A DNA stretch of 41,345 bases from Desulfonatronospira sp. (GTDB lineage: Bacteria; Desulfobacterota; Desulfovibrionia; Desulfovibrionales; Desulfonatronovibrionaceae), in the NCBI GenBank assembly GCA_003553695.1, contig PWFB01000016.1, positions 1 through 41,345 of the forward strand. Reading direction: 5' to 3'. Numbering within the stretch: the first letter of the stretch is position 1; each line of letters begins with the position of its first letter. The notes beneath the pieces are model-generated. The model saw only the letters and a list, made by a program, of their open reading frames with translations. It was not told where the DNA came from and made no database searches. This document shows positions 7,597 through 16,101 of the stretch, one piece after another. A program made the translations under genes and the position numbers.

Positions 7597-9492
7597 ATGA
7601 TTAAAACGCTTCCCGATGTTTTCGACCTGATTATTGTCGGAGCCGGGCATGCAGGCTGTGAAGCTGCTCATGCCGCTTCAAAGCTTGGCCTTCAAACTCT
7701 TGTTCTGACCAATAACATAGATCGTATCGGACACCTTTCCTGCAATCCAGCCATTGGCGGACTGGCCAAGGGACACATGGTCAAGGAGATTGACGCCCTT
7801 GGAGGGATCATGGGGCTGTGGGCCGATGAGTCGGGTATTCAGTTCAGAAGGCTGAACACCCGTAAAGGACCCGCAGTACGCTCCACCCGGGCCCAGATGG
7901 ATCGGAGCAGGTATCTGTTCAAAGCTCAGACCACCCTGTTCTCTCTGGATCACCTGTATATCATGGAGGCTTTTGCCCGGGACCTGCTGCTAAAAAAAGG
8001 GTGTGTCCAGGGGGTGCGCACCGCCTTTAACCAAGATTTTTTCTCCCCGGCAGTTCTGCTGACAACAGGAACATTTCTGCAGGGTCAGATCCATGTGGGC
8101 TTTGAGAGCTCTTCCGGGGGACGCCTGGGCGATCCTTCATCCACAGGGCTTTCCCGGAGCCTGCGCAAGCTGGGCCTGGAGCTCGGACGGCTCAAAACCG
8201 GCACAGTGCCCAGACTTTTGAAGGAAAGCATTGATTTTTCCGTCATGCAGGAGCAGCATGGGGACGATCCTCCTCCCAGGTTCAGTTTCCGGGCAGTACA
8301 GGACACCCTCAGGCAGCTTCCCTGTCATATCACCTATACCGGCAGCAGCACCCACGACTGCATAAACGCCAACCTGGAGCGCTCTCCGATGTTCCAGGGC
8401 CGCATTCACGCAACCGGGGCCAGGTATTGCCCCTCCATAGAAGACAAGGTGGCCAGATTCCCGGAAAAGGAACGACACCAGATCTTCGTGGAACCCGAAG
8501 GCCTGGACAGCCACGAGGTCTATCCCAACGGCATCTCCACAAGCCTGCCCCTGGATGTGCAGAAGAAGATGCTGCAGACCATACCCGGCCTGGAAAAAGC
8601 CATCATTGTCCGTCCCGGCTACGCCATTGAGTATGACTACATCCACCCCACTCAGTTGACACCTCACCTGGAGACCAAGGCGGTGCAGGGACTTTACTCT
8701 GCAGGACAGATAAACGGCACCTCCGGGTATGAAGAAGCCGCAGCCCAGGGACTCTGGGCAGTTTTGAACATCCATGCCCGCAGACACGGTGCTGATTTCA
8801 TTCTTAGAAGAGACCAGGCCTACATAGCTGTACTCGTGGACGACCTTGTAACCAGGGGTACCAGCGAACCCTACCGCATGTTTACCTCCAGGGCGGAGTA
8901 CAGGCTGCTTTTAAGAGAGGACAATGCTGATGCAAGACTTACCCCCCTGGGCAGGAAAGCAGGCCTGGTGGACGATGCGTACTGGAAGATGTTTACAGCC
9001 AAGCAGGAGCAGATTGATAATTTAAAGGATGCCCTGCAATCTATTGTTATCCGCCCGGATCAGCCCACCGTAAAAATTCTGGAGCAGATTGGAGCTCATT
9101 CCCCGAAAAGGTCAGCCTCTCTGGCTGAAATCCTGAGACAGCCAGGCTTGAGCATTCAGGACCTGAAGCCTTTGTGGTCCGGTCTTGACCAGTACAGTCC
9201 CTCCATTATGGAGCAGGTACAGACGGATATCAAGTTTGAGGGTTATATAAGCCGCCAGCATGAAATGGCTGAGCGTACCAGACATCTGGAGGACACCAGG
9301 CTGCCGCATGACCTGGATTACACCCGGCTGTCGGGTTTGTCCAGGGAGGCCGTTGAAAAGCTTTCCAGTATCCGCCCTGAAACACTGGGCCAGGCAAGCC
9401 GAATTTCCGGCATAACTCCTGCTACTCTTTCTGCATTGCAGATTTATCTTAAAACAGGTAAAAAGAAGGAGCAGCAGCATAAGGGTCATTAA
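7597..9492 (+). CDS. mnmG: tRNA uridine-5-carboxymethylaminomethyl modification enzyme
   Basis: A 631-residue FAD protein of full MnmG (GidA) length. With MnmE it installs the (carboxymethyl)aminomethyl group at U34 of tRNAs reading two-fold split codon boxes. The FAD Rossmann motif GAGHAG is at residues 15-20 and is followed by family signatures [55 protein letters not shown] and the C-terminal helical domain ending with [11 protein letters not shown]. The start lacks a strong ribosome binding site, but the protein N-terminus begins normally here. It follows the M20 gene closely and precedes corC by 200 bp; mnmE is not in the window. Confidence 0.96.
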   Translation: MIKTLPDVFDLIIVGAGHAGCEAAHAASKLGLQTLVLTNNIDRIGHLSCNPAIGGLAKGHMVKEIDALGGIMGLWADESGIQFRRLNTRKGPAVRSTRAQMDRSRYLFKAQTTLFSLDHLYIMEAFARDLLLKKGCVQGVRTAFNQDFFSPAVLLTTGTFLQGQIHVGFESSSGGRLGDPSSTGLSRSLRKLGLELGRLKTGTVPRLLKESIDFSVMQEQHGDDPPPRFSFRAVQDTLRQLPCHITYTGSSTHDCINANLERSPMFQGRIHATGARYCPSIEDKVARFPEKERHQIFVEPEGLDSHEVYPNGISTSLPLDVQKKMLQTIPGLEKAIIVRPGYAIEYDYIHPTQLTPHLETKAVQGLYSAGQINGTSGYEEAAAQGLWAVLNIHARRHGADFILRRDQAYIAVLVDDLVTRGTSEPYRMFTSRAEYRLLLREDNADARLTPLGRKAGLVDDAYWKMFTAKQEQIDNLKDALQSIVIRPDQPTVKILEQIGAHSPKRSASLAEILRQPGLSIQDLKPLWSGLDQYSPSIMEQVQTDIKFEGYISRQHEMAERTRHLEDTRLPHDLDYTRLSGLSREAVEKLSSIRPETLGQASRISGITPATLSALQIYLKTGKKKEQQHKGH

Positions 9493-9692
9493 AGCATTTC
9501 CCGGCGACACGTAATCTCTTTTTTATACACGATTTCATAAACTGCGCATTATCAGAAAACAGGGTGGAAGAAGTTGTCACCCGGGCTGTTCAGAAATATT
9601 TTTATTCAGTTTTTTCCGTGAAAAATTTTCCGTTTTGAAATAGAGTTAAGAAGGTTTGCATCTGAACAGAATCGTATCCAGGGAGGAGAGAT

Positions 9693-10505
9693 TTGGAAGA
9701 GGCTTCGGAAAGTAAGCTGTGGAGCATGGTCCGCAGAGTGTTCGGTTCGCGTTGTGATGCCCCTCTGGAAGAAGTTATCCGGGAGGCCAGCCAAGAAGGA
9801 GAGATTAAGAATGAAGAAGTGCGCATGCTTCTTAATATCCTGCGGCTGCATGAAAAACAGGCCGTGGAGATAATGGTTCCCAGAACCGACCTGGTATGCG
9901 CCGAAGAAAACGACACCCTAAAAGGGGTGGCGGAGTCCATTCTGCAGTCAGGGCATTCCCGGTTGCCTGTATACAGAGAAAACAAGGATCATATAGTGGG
10001 TTTGATCCACGCCAAGGACCTGCTGCAGCATTTTTTTGAGAACAGGGATGTTTCTGTTAAGTCTTTGATGCGCGCACCTCACTTTATACCGGAAACCAAA
10101 AACGTCAGGCAGATCCTGATGGATTTTCAGAACGAGAAAATACATCTTGGGGTTGTCCTGGACGAATACGGCGGCACTTCAGGCATCGTTACCCTGGAAG
10201 ACGTACTCGAGGAGATAGTGGGAGAGATTGAAGACGAATACGATCCGCCACGGCCACAGGAAGTGCAGGCCATGGATGATGGGAGTTATTATGTGACGGG
10301 ACGGACATCGCTGGACGAACTGGCTGAGATGGGAATCAATATTCCCACAGAGCAGGTGGAGACAGTGGGAGGTTACGTATGTCACCTGGCCGGAAAAGTT
10401 CCCATGAAAGGCGAGGAATTCTCGGATGGGCTTTTTAAATACATTGTTCAGGAAGCCAACACCAAAAACATCCAGTGGTTGATAATAAGGCCCCTGGAAA
10501 CATGA
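9693..10505 (+). CDS. corC: CorC/HlyC-type CBS-domain protein
   Basis: A 270-residue cytoplasmic protein with the CorC/YbeX layout: a short N-terminal segment with MVPRTDLV, a CBS pair (about residues 60-180, including LPVYRENKDHIVGLIHAKDLL and VVLDEYGGTSGIVTLEDVLEEIVGEI-type sequence), and a C-terminal CorC_HlyC domain. These proteins are linked to divalent-cation homeostasis or export. The only plausible start is TTG at 9693, preceded by a strong GGGAGGAGA. The stop overlaps the next start as ATGA, so it is translationally coupled to lnt, the same neighbour pair as ybeX-lnt in enterobacteria. Confidence 0.9.
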   Translation: MEEASESKLWSMVRRVFGSRCDAPLEEVIREASQEGEIKNEEVRMLLNILRLHEKQAVEIMVPRTDLVCAEENDTLKGVAESILQSGHSRLPVYRENKDHIVGLIHAKDLLQHFFENRDVSVKSLMRAPHFIPETKNVRQILMDFQNEKIHLGVVLDEYGGTSGIVTLEDVLEEIVGEIEDEYDPPRPQEVQAMDDGSYYVTGRTSLDELAEMGINIPTEQVETVGGYVCHLAGKVPMKGEEFSDGLFKYIVQEANTKNIQWLIIRPLET

Positions 10506-12046
10506 GATTTCCCATGATTTTCAGGCAAGGCTCTTTCTGGGCCTCTTTTTTTATCTGTGTTGCCGGCCTGTTTCTGGCTTTTCCCAACCCTGTCCTGCAG
10601 ATTCCTATATTTATCTTTTTATTTTTCCTTGGACTTAACTATATTGCCTTTAATGCCCGCAGCAAAGGTGAAGCCTTAAGGTGGAGTTTGCTTGCGGCAG
10701 GTCCGGCTTACGCAGCGACCCTGTACTGGATAGTGGTCCCAGTTTATGTATACGGGCATTTTCCTCTGGCCCTGGCAGTATTTGTCCCGCTGCTGCTTGG
10801 GTTTGTCCTGGGACTTTTCAGCAGTCTTTACGTTTTTCTTGTTCATATTATGAGCAGGCGTTTTTCTTGGCTTGCTCTGGGTATTTTCGGCGGGGCTGTC
10901 TGGGCATCGCTGGAATTCGCCAGGGAGTACGTACTTACCGGGTTTCCCTGGTTGATAGCTGCCCAGGCTTTCAGTGTCTGGCCGGAATCCATCCAGGTGG
11001 TTTCCATGGTAGGAAGCTACGGACTGGCCATGGTGCTGGCTTGCGCAGTCCTGTGGCTCTATTATGGCCGAAAGCTTCCTGTGCTCGCGGCCTTGGTTCT
11101 GCTTGTTTTTGTGCTGGGATACGGTTTTTTCCTGCAGGATGAAGATTATGACGCCCCGTCATTAAATGTCCTGATTGTTCAGGGCAACCTGGACCAGGAT
11201 GTCAAATGGGAAGAAGAGATCCAGATGAAAACCGTTGAAAAGTACAAGGAGCTGACCCGTCAGGCCCTCGGGGAGGAAAAGGCGGACCTCGTGATCTGGC
11301 CTGAGACGGCCATGCCTTTCTATTTGCAGGAACAAAGCCGCATGAGCTTCATGGTCATGAATTTTGCCCAGAAGCAGGACATTGATCTTATCACCGGAGC
11401 TCCAGCCTATGAAATGCAGGACGACGGGGTAAGCTACAGGCTGCACAACAGGGCTTTCTGGGTCTCCAGGAGGGGGGTGATAAAAGATCATTACGACAAG
11501 GAACGTCTGGTTCCATTTGGAGAGTATATCCCCTGGTCCGATCACCTCTTCTTCCTGGATCGCCTGGTGGCCGGTCCCACGGATTTTTCTCCAGGCACAT
11601 CCACTGCCCCCATGGAGAATGAAGAGCTTGCCTTGGGGATGCTCATCTGTTATGAAATAATATTTTCCGGACTGGTAAGAGACAGAGTTCAAAATGGCGC
11701 AAACGTCCTTGTCAACATATCCAATGATGCCTGGTTCGGCCGTACTTCAGCCCCCAGACAGCACCTGCATCTGAGTGTATTAAGGGCTGTGGAACAGGGC
11801 CGCTATGTGGTCAGGTCCACCAATACCGGTATTTCAGCGTTTATAGATCCTTCTGGCAGGGTATATGAAAGTACCAGGCTTTTTCAGGATGCAACTCTGC
11901 AGGGACGGGTAAAGCTTCTGGATAAAAAAACATTTTACCACGTCTGGCACTGGCCCATCAATTGGACCCTGGCTGGAATAAGCTTTGCGGGAGTGCTGCT
12001 TTGCCTGGTTTTGCCGCCAAAGACTCCCGAATCGCTGCTTCCGTGA
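10502..12046 (+). CDS. lnt: Apolipoprotein N-acyltransferase
   Basis: A 514-residue inner-membrane enzyme that adds the third acyl chain to the N-terminal Cys of lipoproteins. About six to seven hydrophobic segments fill the first ~215 residues, then a periplasmic nitrilase-like domain carries the catalytic triad: E268 in WPETAMPF, K333 in YDKERLVPFGEY and C383 in LICYEIIF. One more membrane segment lies at the C-terminus. I use the ATG at 10502, which overlaps the corC stop, rather than an upstream GTG. Triple-acylated lipoproteins fit with the lipoprotein encoded at 25032. Confidence 0.95.
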   Translation: MRFPMIFRQGSFWASFFICVAGLFLAFPNPVLQIPIFIFLFFLGLNYIAFNARSKGEALRWSLLAAGPAYAATLYWIVVPVYVYGHFPLALAVFVPLLLGFVLGLFSSLYVFLVHIMSRRFSWLALGIFGGAVWASLEFAREYVLTGFPWLIAAQAFSVWPESIQVVSMVGSYGLAMVLACAVLWLYYGRKLPVLAALVLLVFVLGYGFFLQDEDYDAPSLNVLIVQGNLDQDVKWEEEIQMKTVEKYKELTRQALGEEKADLVIWPETAMPFYLQEQSRMSFMVMNFAQKQDIDLITGAPAYEMQDDGVSYRLHNRAFWVSRRGVIKDHYDKERLVPFGEYIPWSDHLFFLDRLVAGPTDFSPGTSTAPMENEELALGMLICYEIIFSGLVRDRVQNGANVLVNISNDAWFGRTSAPRQHLHLSVLRAVEQGRYVVRSTNTGISAFIDPSGRVYESTRLFQDATLQGRVKLLDKKTFYHVWHWPINWTLAGISFAGVLLCLVLPPKTPESLLP

Positions 12047-12204
12047 CTGCTAAAATGATTATATGCAGGCTTATCTAAAGCGGACCATGCCCGCAACCCA
12101 AATAAGAAAAGAGTTTTTTACCCAACCCAGTTGGATGGAAGAGATACAACGGGGCAGGCAGATTACACAGATTGACACAGGTATTAATAGATTGAAGAGA
12201 GATA

Positions 12205-12210
12205 TATAAT
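12205..12210 (+). promoter_or_regulatory. Candidate -10 element upstream of prfB
   Basis: A perfect TATAAT about 107 bp before the prfB start. No good -35 sits at the normal distance (a TTGACA at 12172 is 27 nt away), so this is only suggestive. Confidence 0.25.
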
Positions 12211-12227
12211 TCCTTTGTTTCACCGGG

Positions 12228-12281
12228 GTCATCCGTCATCTGTCCTCTGTCATCTGCTCCTGCAGAAAAAAAATATTGCAG
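12228..12281 (+). repeat. Heptad tract plus CTGCA hairpin (repeat family A)
   Basis: Five consecutive 7-mers (GTCATCC, GTCATCT, GTCCTCT, GTCATCT, GCTCCTG) run from 12228 to 12262, followed at once by CTGCAGAAAA...TATTGCAG, an A/T hairpin with CTGCA/TGCAG ends. The same arrangement occurs at 34391-34448. It lies in the lnt-prfB spacer. Confidence 0.65.
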
Positions 12282-12317
12282 AACCATCATTACAGCACAC
12301 ACAAGATATTGTTAATC

Positions 12318-13425
12318 ATGATTCAGCAGCTATCCGACATAAAGGCCCGTGCAGACCAGATTCTGCAGCGTTTTTCCTCTTTCTGGGGGCGGCTTTGACC
12401 TGGAGTCCCAGAAGCAAAGGCTGGAGGAAATCGAACATGAACTCTCCAGGCCGGGTGCATGGGATAGTCCTGAAAAGCTTACCCCTGTACTCAAGGAGAA
12501 AAGCAGCCTGGAAGAAAATGTCAGCAAGTACGAAAATCTCTACAGCTTACAGGAAGAAGTCAGAGAATGGCTTGGCTTTGCTGAAAACGATCAGTCCCAG
12601 GATGTACTGCAGGCTCTGGAAGACAGCCTGGGGACCCTGGGAAGACACCTGGAAAAGGTTGAACTGGAAGCCTTATTAAGCGGCAAGGACGACAGCAATC
12701 CCGCCATTGTTTCCATTCATCCCGGAGCAGGAGGCACAGAAGCCCAGGACTGGGTGGAGATGTTGCTGCGCATGTACACCAGGTGGGCTGAAAACAGCGG
12801 CTTTAAGCTGGATTACCTGGATTATCTGCCTGGAGACGAAGCAGGTGTCAAAAGCGTAACCCTGCAGGTTACCGGAGAGTACGCTTATGGGCTGCTTAAA
12901 AGCGAAAGGGGCATACATCGTTTGATCCGCATTTCTCCTTTTGACTCTTCCGGACGCAGACATACCTCTTTTGCTTCAGTGGATGTTTATCCGCAGGTTT
13001 CCGACGATATAAACATCGAGGTCAAGGATGAGGATATGCGGGTTGATGTTTTTAAAGCCAGCGGCCCCGGGGGGCAGCACGTCAACAAGACCAGTTCAGC
13101 CATCCGCATAACCCACCTGCCAACGGGTATCGTTGTTCAGTGCCAGAGCGAAAGATCTCAGAGACGAAACCGGGAGGCTGCCCTGAAAATCTTAAAGGCC
13201 AAACTTTATGATCAGGAGATGAAAAAGCTTGAGGATGAAAGGCAGGAAAAATATGCGGCCAAGGACAGTATAGCCTGGGGCAGCCAGATTCGCACCTACA
13301 CCCTTCATTCTTACCGCCTGGTTAAAGATCACAGAAACAATACCGAAATCTCTGATGTAGACAGTGTCCTGAATGGAAACATCGACCAACTGATCCGCAA
13401 CTATCTCTTGTACAGACACGGGTAA
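12318..13425 (+). CDS. prfB: Peptide chain release factor 2, with programmed +1 frameshift
   Basis: RF2 terminates translation at UGA and UAA. The first 26 codons run from ATG 12318 to CTT 12393-12395, then an in-frame TGA (12396-12398); translation must slip +1 at CTT-T to continue with GAC at 12397, giving 368 residues, the normal RF2 length. After the shift come the coiled N-domain (LESQKQRLEEIEHELSRPG), the SPFDSSGRRHTS anticodon-loop tripeptide region of RF2 and the peptidyl-release GGQ in SGPGGQHVNKTSSAI. A caller that ignores the shift would start at GTG 12349 in the wrong leader frame. It is preceded by a heptad repeat and followed by HU. Confidence 0.96.
12384..12399 (+). promoter_or_regulatory. 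RF2 autoregulatory frameshift site
   Basis: TGGGGG (12384-12389), then CGG CTT TGA C. This has the same spacing as the classic AGGGGG-UAU-CUU-UGA-C element: an internal Shine-Dalgarno three bases before the slippery CUU and a UGA followed by C. Low RF2 lets the ribosome pause and shift. Confidence 0.93.
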
Positions 13426-13436
13426 GCACAATTGAA

Positions 13437-13455
13437 GATGCATCTGCAAAAAGTC
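13437..13455 (+). repeat. Copy of the GATGCAYCTGCAAAAAGTC repeat
   Basis: Differs at one position from 34365-34383. It lies 11 bp after the prfB stop. An inverted, partial copy is found at 14181-14206 on the other side of the HU gene. Confidence 0.6.
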
Positions 13456-13533
13456 CTTTTTTGTCCCGTACCTGCATATATTACATGTCAGTGATTTGAA
13501 ATGAAAGGCACCTCTGAACATGCCAAAAATTTC

Positions 13534-13561
13534 TTGATTTTATTCAATGTAAGCATATAAT
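13534..13561 (+). promoter_or_regulatory. Candidate promoter of the HU gene
   Basis: TTGATT (13534-13539), 16-nt spacer, perfect TATAAT (13556-13561). It would give a leader of about 128 nt before the HU start. Confidence 0.6.
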
Positions 13562-13695
13562 TTCATTTGTTTTCATGATCTGTGACTATTCCCACATCTG
13601 ATACAGGGCAAGATATGCGTAATGGAGCACATAGCTATATTGAACAGGCATAATGATTTTTAAGTTCCGGGGAATTATTAAACAGGAGCCAAGCC

Positions 13696-13971
13696 ATGAA
13701 CAAAAGCGAATTGATCAAGAGACTGGCTGAAGAGAGGGATCTGCCTCTAGAAGAAGCCACAGAAATTGTTACTATTTTTTTTGATTCCATGAAGGAGGCC
13801 CTTCAAAACGGGGACAGGGTTGAAATCAGGGGGTTTGGCAGTTTTAAAATCAAAGAGTACGAAGGCTATCAGGGAAGAAATCCCAAGACTGGAGAGGCTG
13901 TTCAGGTCAGCCCCAAAAGACTCCCCTTTTTCCGTGCCGGGAAAGAACTCAAGGAGTACCTGAATAATTAA
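13696..13971 (+). CDS. hup: HU/IHF-family DNA-binding protein
   Basis: A 91-residue nucleoid protein of the HU/IHF fold. It has the N-terminal dimer helices (MNKSELIKRLAEE), the GDRVEIRGFGSFKI strand and the family signature region GRNPKTGEAVQVSPKRLPFF with the DNA-intercalating proline arm. It bends DNA as a dimer. The RGFGSF and GRNPKTGE arm resemble both HU and IHF subunits and I would not split them from sequence alone. AGGAGCC precedes the ATG; a good promoter lies about 135 bp upstream. It stands alone between prfB and dapF, flanked on both sides by copies of the CTGCAAAAAGTC repeat. Confidence 0.94.
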   Translation: MNKSELIKRLAEERDLPLEEATEIVTIFFDSMKEALQNGDRVEIRGFGSFKIKEYEGYQGRNPKTGEAVQVSPKRLPFFRAGKELKEYLNN

Positions 13972-14180
13972 GCTGAGCTTTTCCGCTCAGTAAGTCAGTA
14001 AGTCAGTGCTGAGAAATCATTGCAGTGACTAAGAGTTGCTGCCTCTTTGAATAAATACTTATAGCTGGTACCGCCAGACATAATGCAACTGCAAGAAATC
14101 GAAACACAGTCAGTGAGCATAAATTGAAGACTGCCAACACTTTGGTTTTTGTATTCTGTTGTCAAGCTTCAGTTCTCTGT

Positions 14181-14206
14181 GCCTGAAAAACTGACTTTTT
14201 GCAGGC
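14181..14206 (+). repeat. Hairpin of the CTGCAAAAAGTC family
   Basis: GCCTGAAAAA pairs with TTTTTGCAGGC (one bulge) around CTGAC. The right arm GACTTTTTGCAG is the reverse complement of the repeat at 13444-13455 and matches the right arm of the hairpin at 34419-34448. Confidence 0.6.
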
Positions 14207-14246
14207 GCAGAGGAAATGAACCTGGTAAAATTCCGCATACCCGAAC

Positions 14247-14252
14247 TATAAT
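14247..14252 (+). promoter_or_regulatory. Candidate -10 element of dapF
   Basis: A perfect TATAAT about 46 bp before the dapF start. The -35 region is weak, so this rests on one box and position only. Confidence 0.3.
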
Positions 14253-14297
14253 CCTGGTGGCTGGCAGGCCCCTTTATATTTTTTAGAGCCGAGTTTT

Positions 14298-15152
14298 ATG
14301 AAACCTTTATCTCCGAATATGCAACAGTTCTTCAAAATGCAGGGCAGTGGAAATGATTTTATACTTTGGGACAATACGGTTTTGAATCTGCCCCCTGATG
14401 AAATGTCCTTCTGGGCAAAGACCTTATGCCCCAGGGGGTTTGCCGTAGGGGCGGATGGAATGATATTTCTGGATAAGCCCCTGACTCAGAGCCATGATTA
14501 TGACTGGCATTTTTTCAACGCGGACGGTTCCAGGGCGGAAATGTGCGGCAACGGTGCCCGGTGCGCAGCCAGGCTGGCCCACAGGCTGGGCCTGGCCGGC
14601 AAGGAGCAGATTTTCGGTACTGACGCGGGTGCAATAAGGGCCCAGGTCAAGGACAAGGGCAGGGTCCGGGTACAGTTGACTGCGGCTGAGAACCTGCACC
14701 TGCACAATCTTTTAAGCTTTCACGACAGCGACCCGGTCAATGTGCATTCGGTGAATACCGGGGTCCCTCATGCCGTGATCATATGCGATGACGTGCACAA
14801 GGTAAATGTATCAGGACTTGGAAGGATGATCAGGATGCACCCGGACTTTGCCCCTTCTGGAACCAATGTCAACTTTATCCAGGTCAAGGACAGGGGACAT
14901 ATTTTTCTGCGGACTTACGAAAGAGGGGTCGAGGATGAAACCTTTGCCTGCGGGACCGGGGCTGCAGCTTCGGTTGTTGTCGCCTCAGCCCTGGGACTGT
15001 GTGCAAATTCTGTCCAGGTGGTTACATCCGGCCAGGAATACCTGAATATTGACCTGCAGGAAGATAATGTTTTTTTAACCGGCAAAGCGGACTTCATATA
15101 TCAGGGAATGCTTTTTCTGGATACTTTCGGGTTGAGCAGCCCTGATGCCTGA
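14298..15152 (+). CDS. dapF: Diaminopimelate epimerase
   Basis: A 284-residue PLP-independent epimerase that interconverts LL- and meso-diaminopimelate, of normal length. The two catalytic cysteines are C83 in NADGSRAEMCGNGARC and C218 in FACGTGAAAS. Other conserved parts are KMQGSGNDF near the N-terminus and VNTGVPHAV. The ATG at 14298 has GAGCCGAG upstream; an internal ATG at 14319 is an alternative. It sits 60 bp before dapA, making a DAP-lysine operon: DapA makes the ring precursor, DapL (encoded at 4125-5348) aminates, and DapF epimerises its product. Confidence 0.96.
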   Translation: MKPLSPNMQQFFKMQGSGNDFILWDNTVLNLPPDEMSFWAKTLCPRGFAVGADGMIFLDKPLTQSHDYDWHFFNADGSRAEMCGNGARCAARLAHRLGLAGKEQIFGTDAGAIRAQVKDKGRVRVQLTAAENLHLHNLLSFHDSDPVNVHSVNTGVPHAVIICDDVHKVNVSGLGRMIRMHPDFAPSGTNVNFIQVKDRGHIFLRTYERGVEDETFACGTGAAASVVVASALGLCANSVQVVTSGQEYLNIDLQEDNVFLTGKADFIYQGMLFLDTFGLSSPDA

Positions 15153-15212
15153 TAAAGCTTGTTTTCCCGGATCCTGGTATAAAAAAGAATCAAATTAAAC
15201 AAAGGAGGCTGT

Positions 15213-16091
15213 ATGCAGTTCCGTGGCGCTTATACTGCCCTGGTAACTCCATTTAAGAACAATCAACTGGATGAAGATGCTTATCGCAACCTCATCGAAT
15301 GGCAATTGGAACAGGGAATCGATGGTGTTGTTCCCTGCGGCACCACCGGGGAATCAGCCACCCTGTCCCATGAAGAACATAAGCGCACCATCAGTATTTG
15401 CGTGGACCAGGTCAAGGGAAGGGTGCCTGTAATCGCCGGTGCAGGATCCAACTGTACCAGCGAAGCCGTCGATCTCACCAGGTATGCCAAGGAGGCGGGT
15501 GCGGACGCTGCTTTACTTATTACTCCCTACTACAACAAGCCCACTCCGGAAGGTCTTCTGGCCCACTTTAAAACCATTGCCAGGGAAGTGCCCATTCCTT
15601 TTTTTGTCTATAATGTTCCCGGAAGGACCGGGCTTAATGTTCTGCCGGATACAGTGGCCAGAATATTCAGGGAAATCCCCGAAGCTGTAGGTATCAAAGA
15701 AGCCACCGGCAATCTGACCCAGGTTTCATCGGTTATTGAAGAATGCGGGCCGGATTTTATAGTGCTTTCCGGAGAAGACTCCATTGTTTTGCCTCTGATG
15801 GCTGTGGGGGGACACGGGGTAATTTCTGTGACTTCCAATATTGTACCCAACATGATGCATTCCCTGTGCAAGGCATATATGGACAATGACCAGGCAAAAG
15901 CCAAAAAACTGCACCTTGAAATGGCTCCCCTTTGCCGGGCCATGTTTTTCGAGACAAACCCCATACCGGTTAAGACATCCCTGGCCCTCATGAAAAAAAT
16001 CCAGCTGGAACTCAGGCTGCCCCTGGTGCCCATGCAGGAGAAAAGTCAGGCCAGACTCGAGGAAGTCTTACAGAACAAGAAACTGATTTAA
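15213..16091 (+). CDS. dapA: 4-hydroxy-tetrahydrodipicolinate synthase
   Basis: A 292-residue class I aldolase-type TIM barrel. It condenses pyruvate with aspartate semialdehyde at the branch point to lysine and meso-DAP. Schiff-base lysine K162 is in [10 protein letters not shown]133 is in [10 protein letters not shown]; the substrate loop [11 protein letters not shown] is at residues 41-51 and YYNKP at 106-110. AAAGGAGG precedes the ATG. It is followed by a flavoprotein gene after just 10 bp, so the two are almost certainly cotranscribed. No lysine-riboswitch-like leader is apparent in the 60-bp gap upstream. Confidence 0.96.
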   Translation: MQFRGAYTALVTPFKNNQLDEDAYRNLIEWQLEQGIDGVVPCGTTGESATLSHEEHKRTISICVDQVKGRVPVIAGAGSNCTSEAVDLTRYAKEAGADAALLITPYYNKPTPEGLLAHFKTIAREVPIPFFVYNVPGRTGLNVLPDTVARIFREIPEAVGIKEATGNLTQVSSVIEECGPDFIVLSGEDSIVLPLMAVGGHGVISVTSNIVPNMMHSLCKAYMDNDQAKAKKLHLEMAPLCRAMFFETNPIPVKTSLALMKKIQLELRLPLVPMQEKSQARLEEVLQNKKLI

Positions 16092-16101
16092 GGAAGGCTT
16101 T

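Larger units (their letters stand above)
13972..14297 (+). other. Spacer between HU and dapF with short repeats
   Basis: A CTGAGC/GCTCAG mini-hairpin directly follows the HU stop (13973-13990) and may end that transcript, though no T-run follows. Next comes a short tandem of AGTAAGTC (13988-14005). The rest shows no gene or tRNA; a repeat hairpin at 14181 and a -10 at 14247 are listed separately. Confidence 0.45.

Noticed and set aside
12172-12210. TTGACA and TATAAT as one promoter before prfB
   Set aside because: The spacing of 27 nt is far from the usable 16-19 nt; only the -10 is kept as a weak candidate.
12318-13425. prfB as a frameshifted pseudogene
   Set aside because: The shift point is the known RF2 regulatory signal with correct spacing, and the protein is intact after it.
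15153-15212. Lysine riboswitch before dapA
   Set aside because: The gap is only 60 bp and lacks room and motifs for the aptamer.
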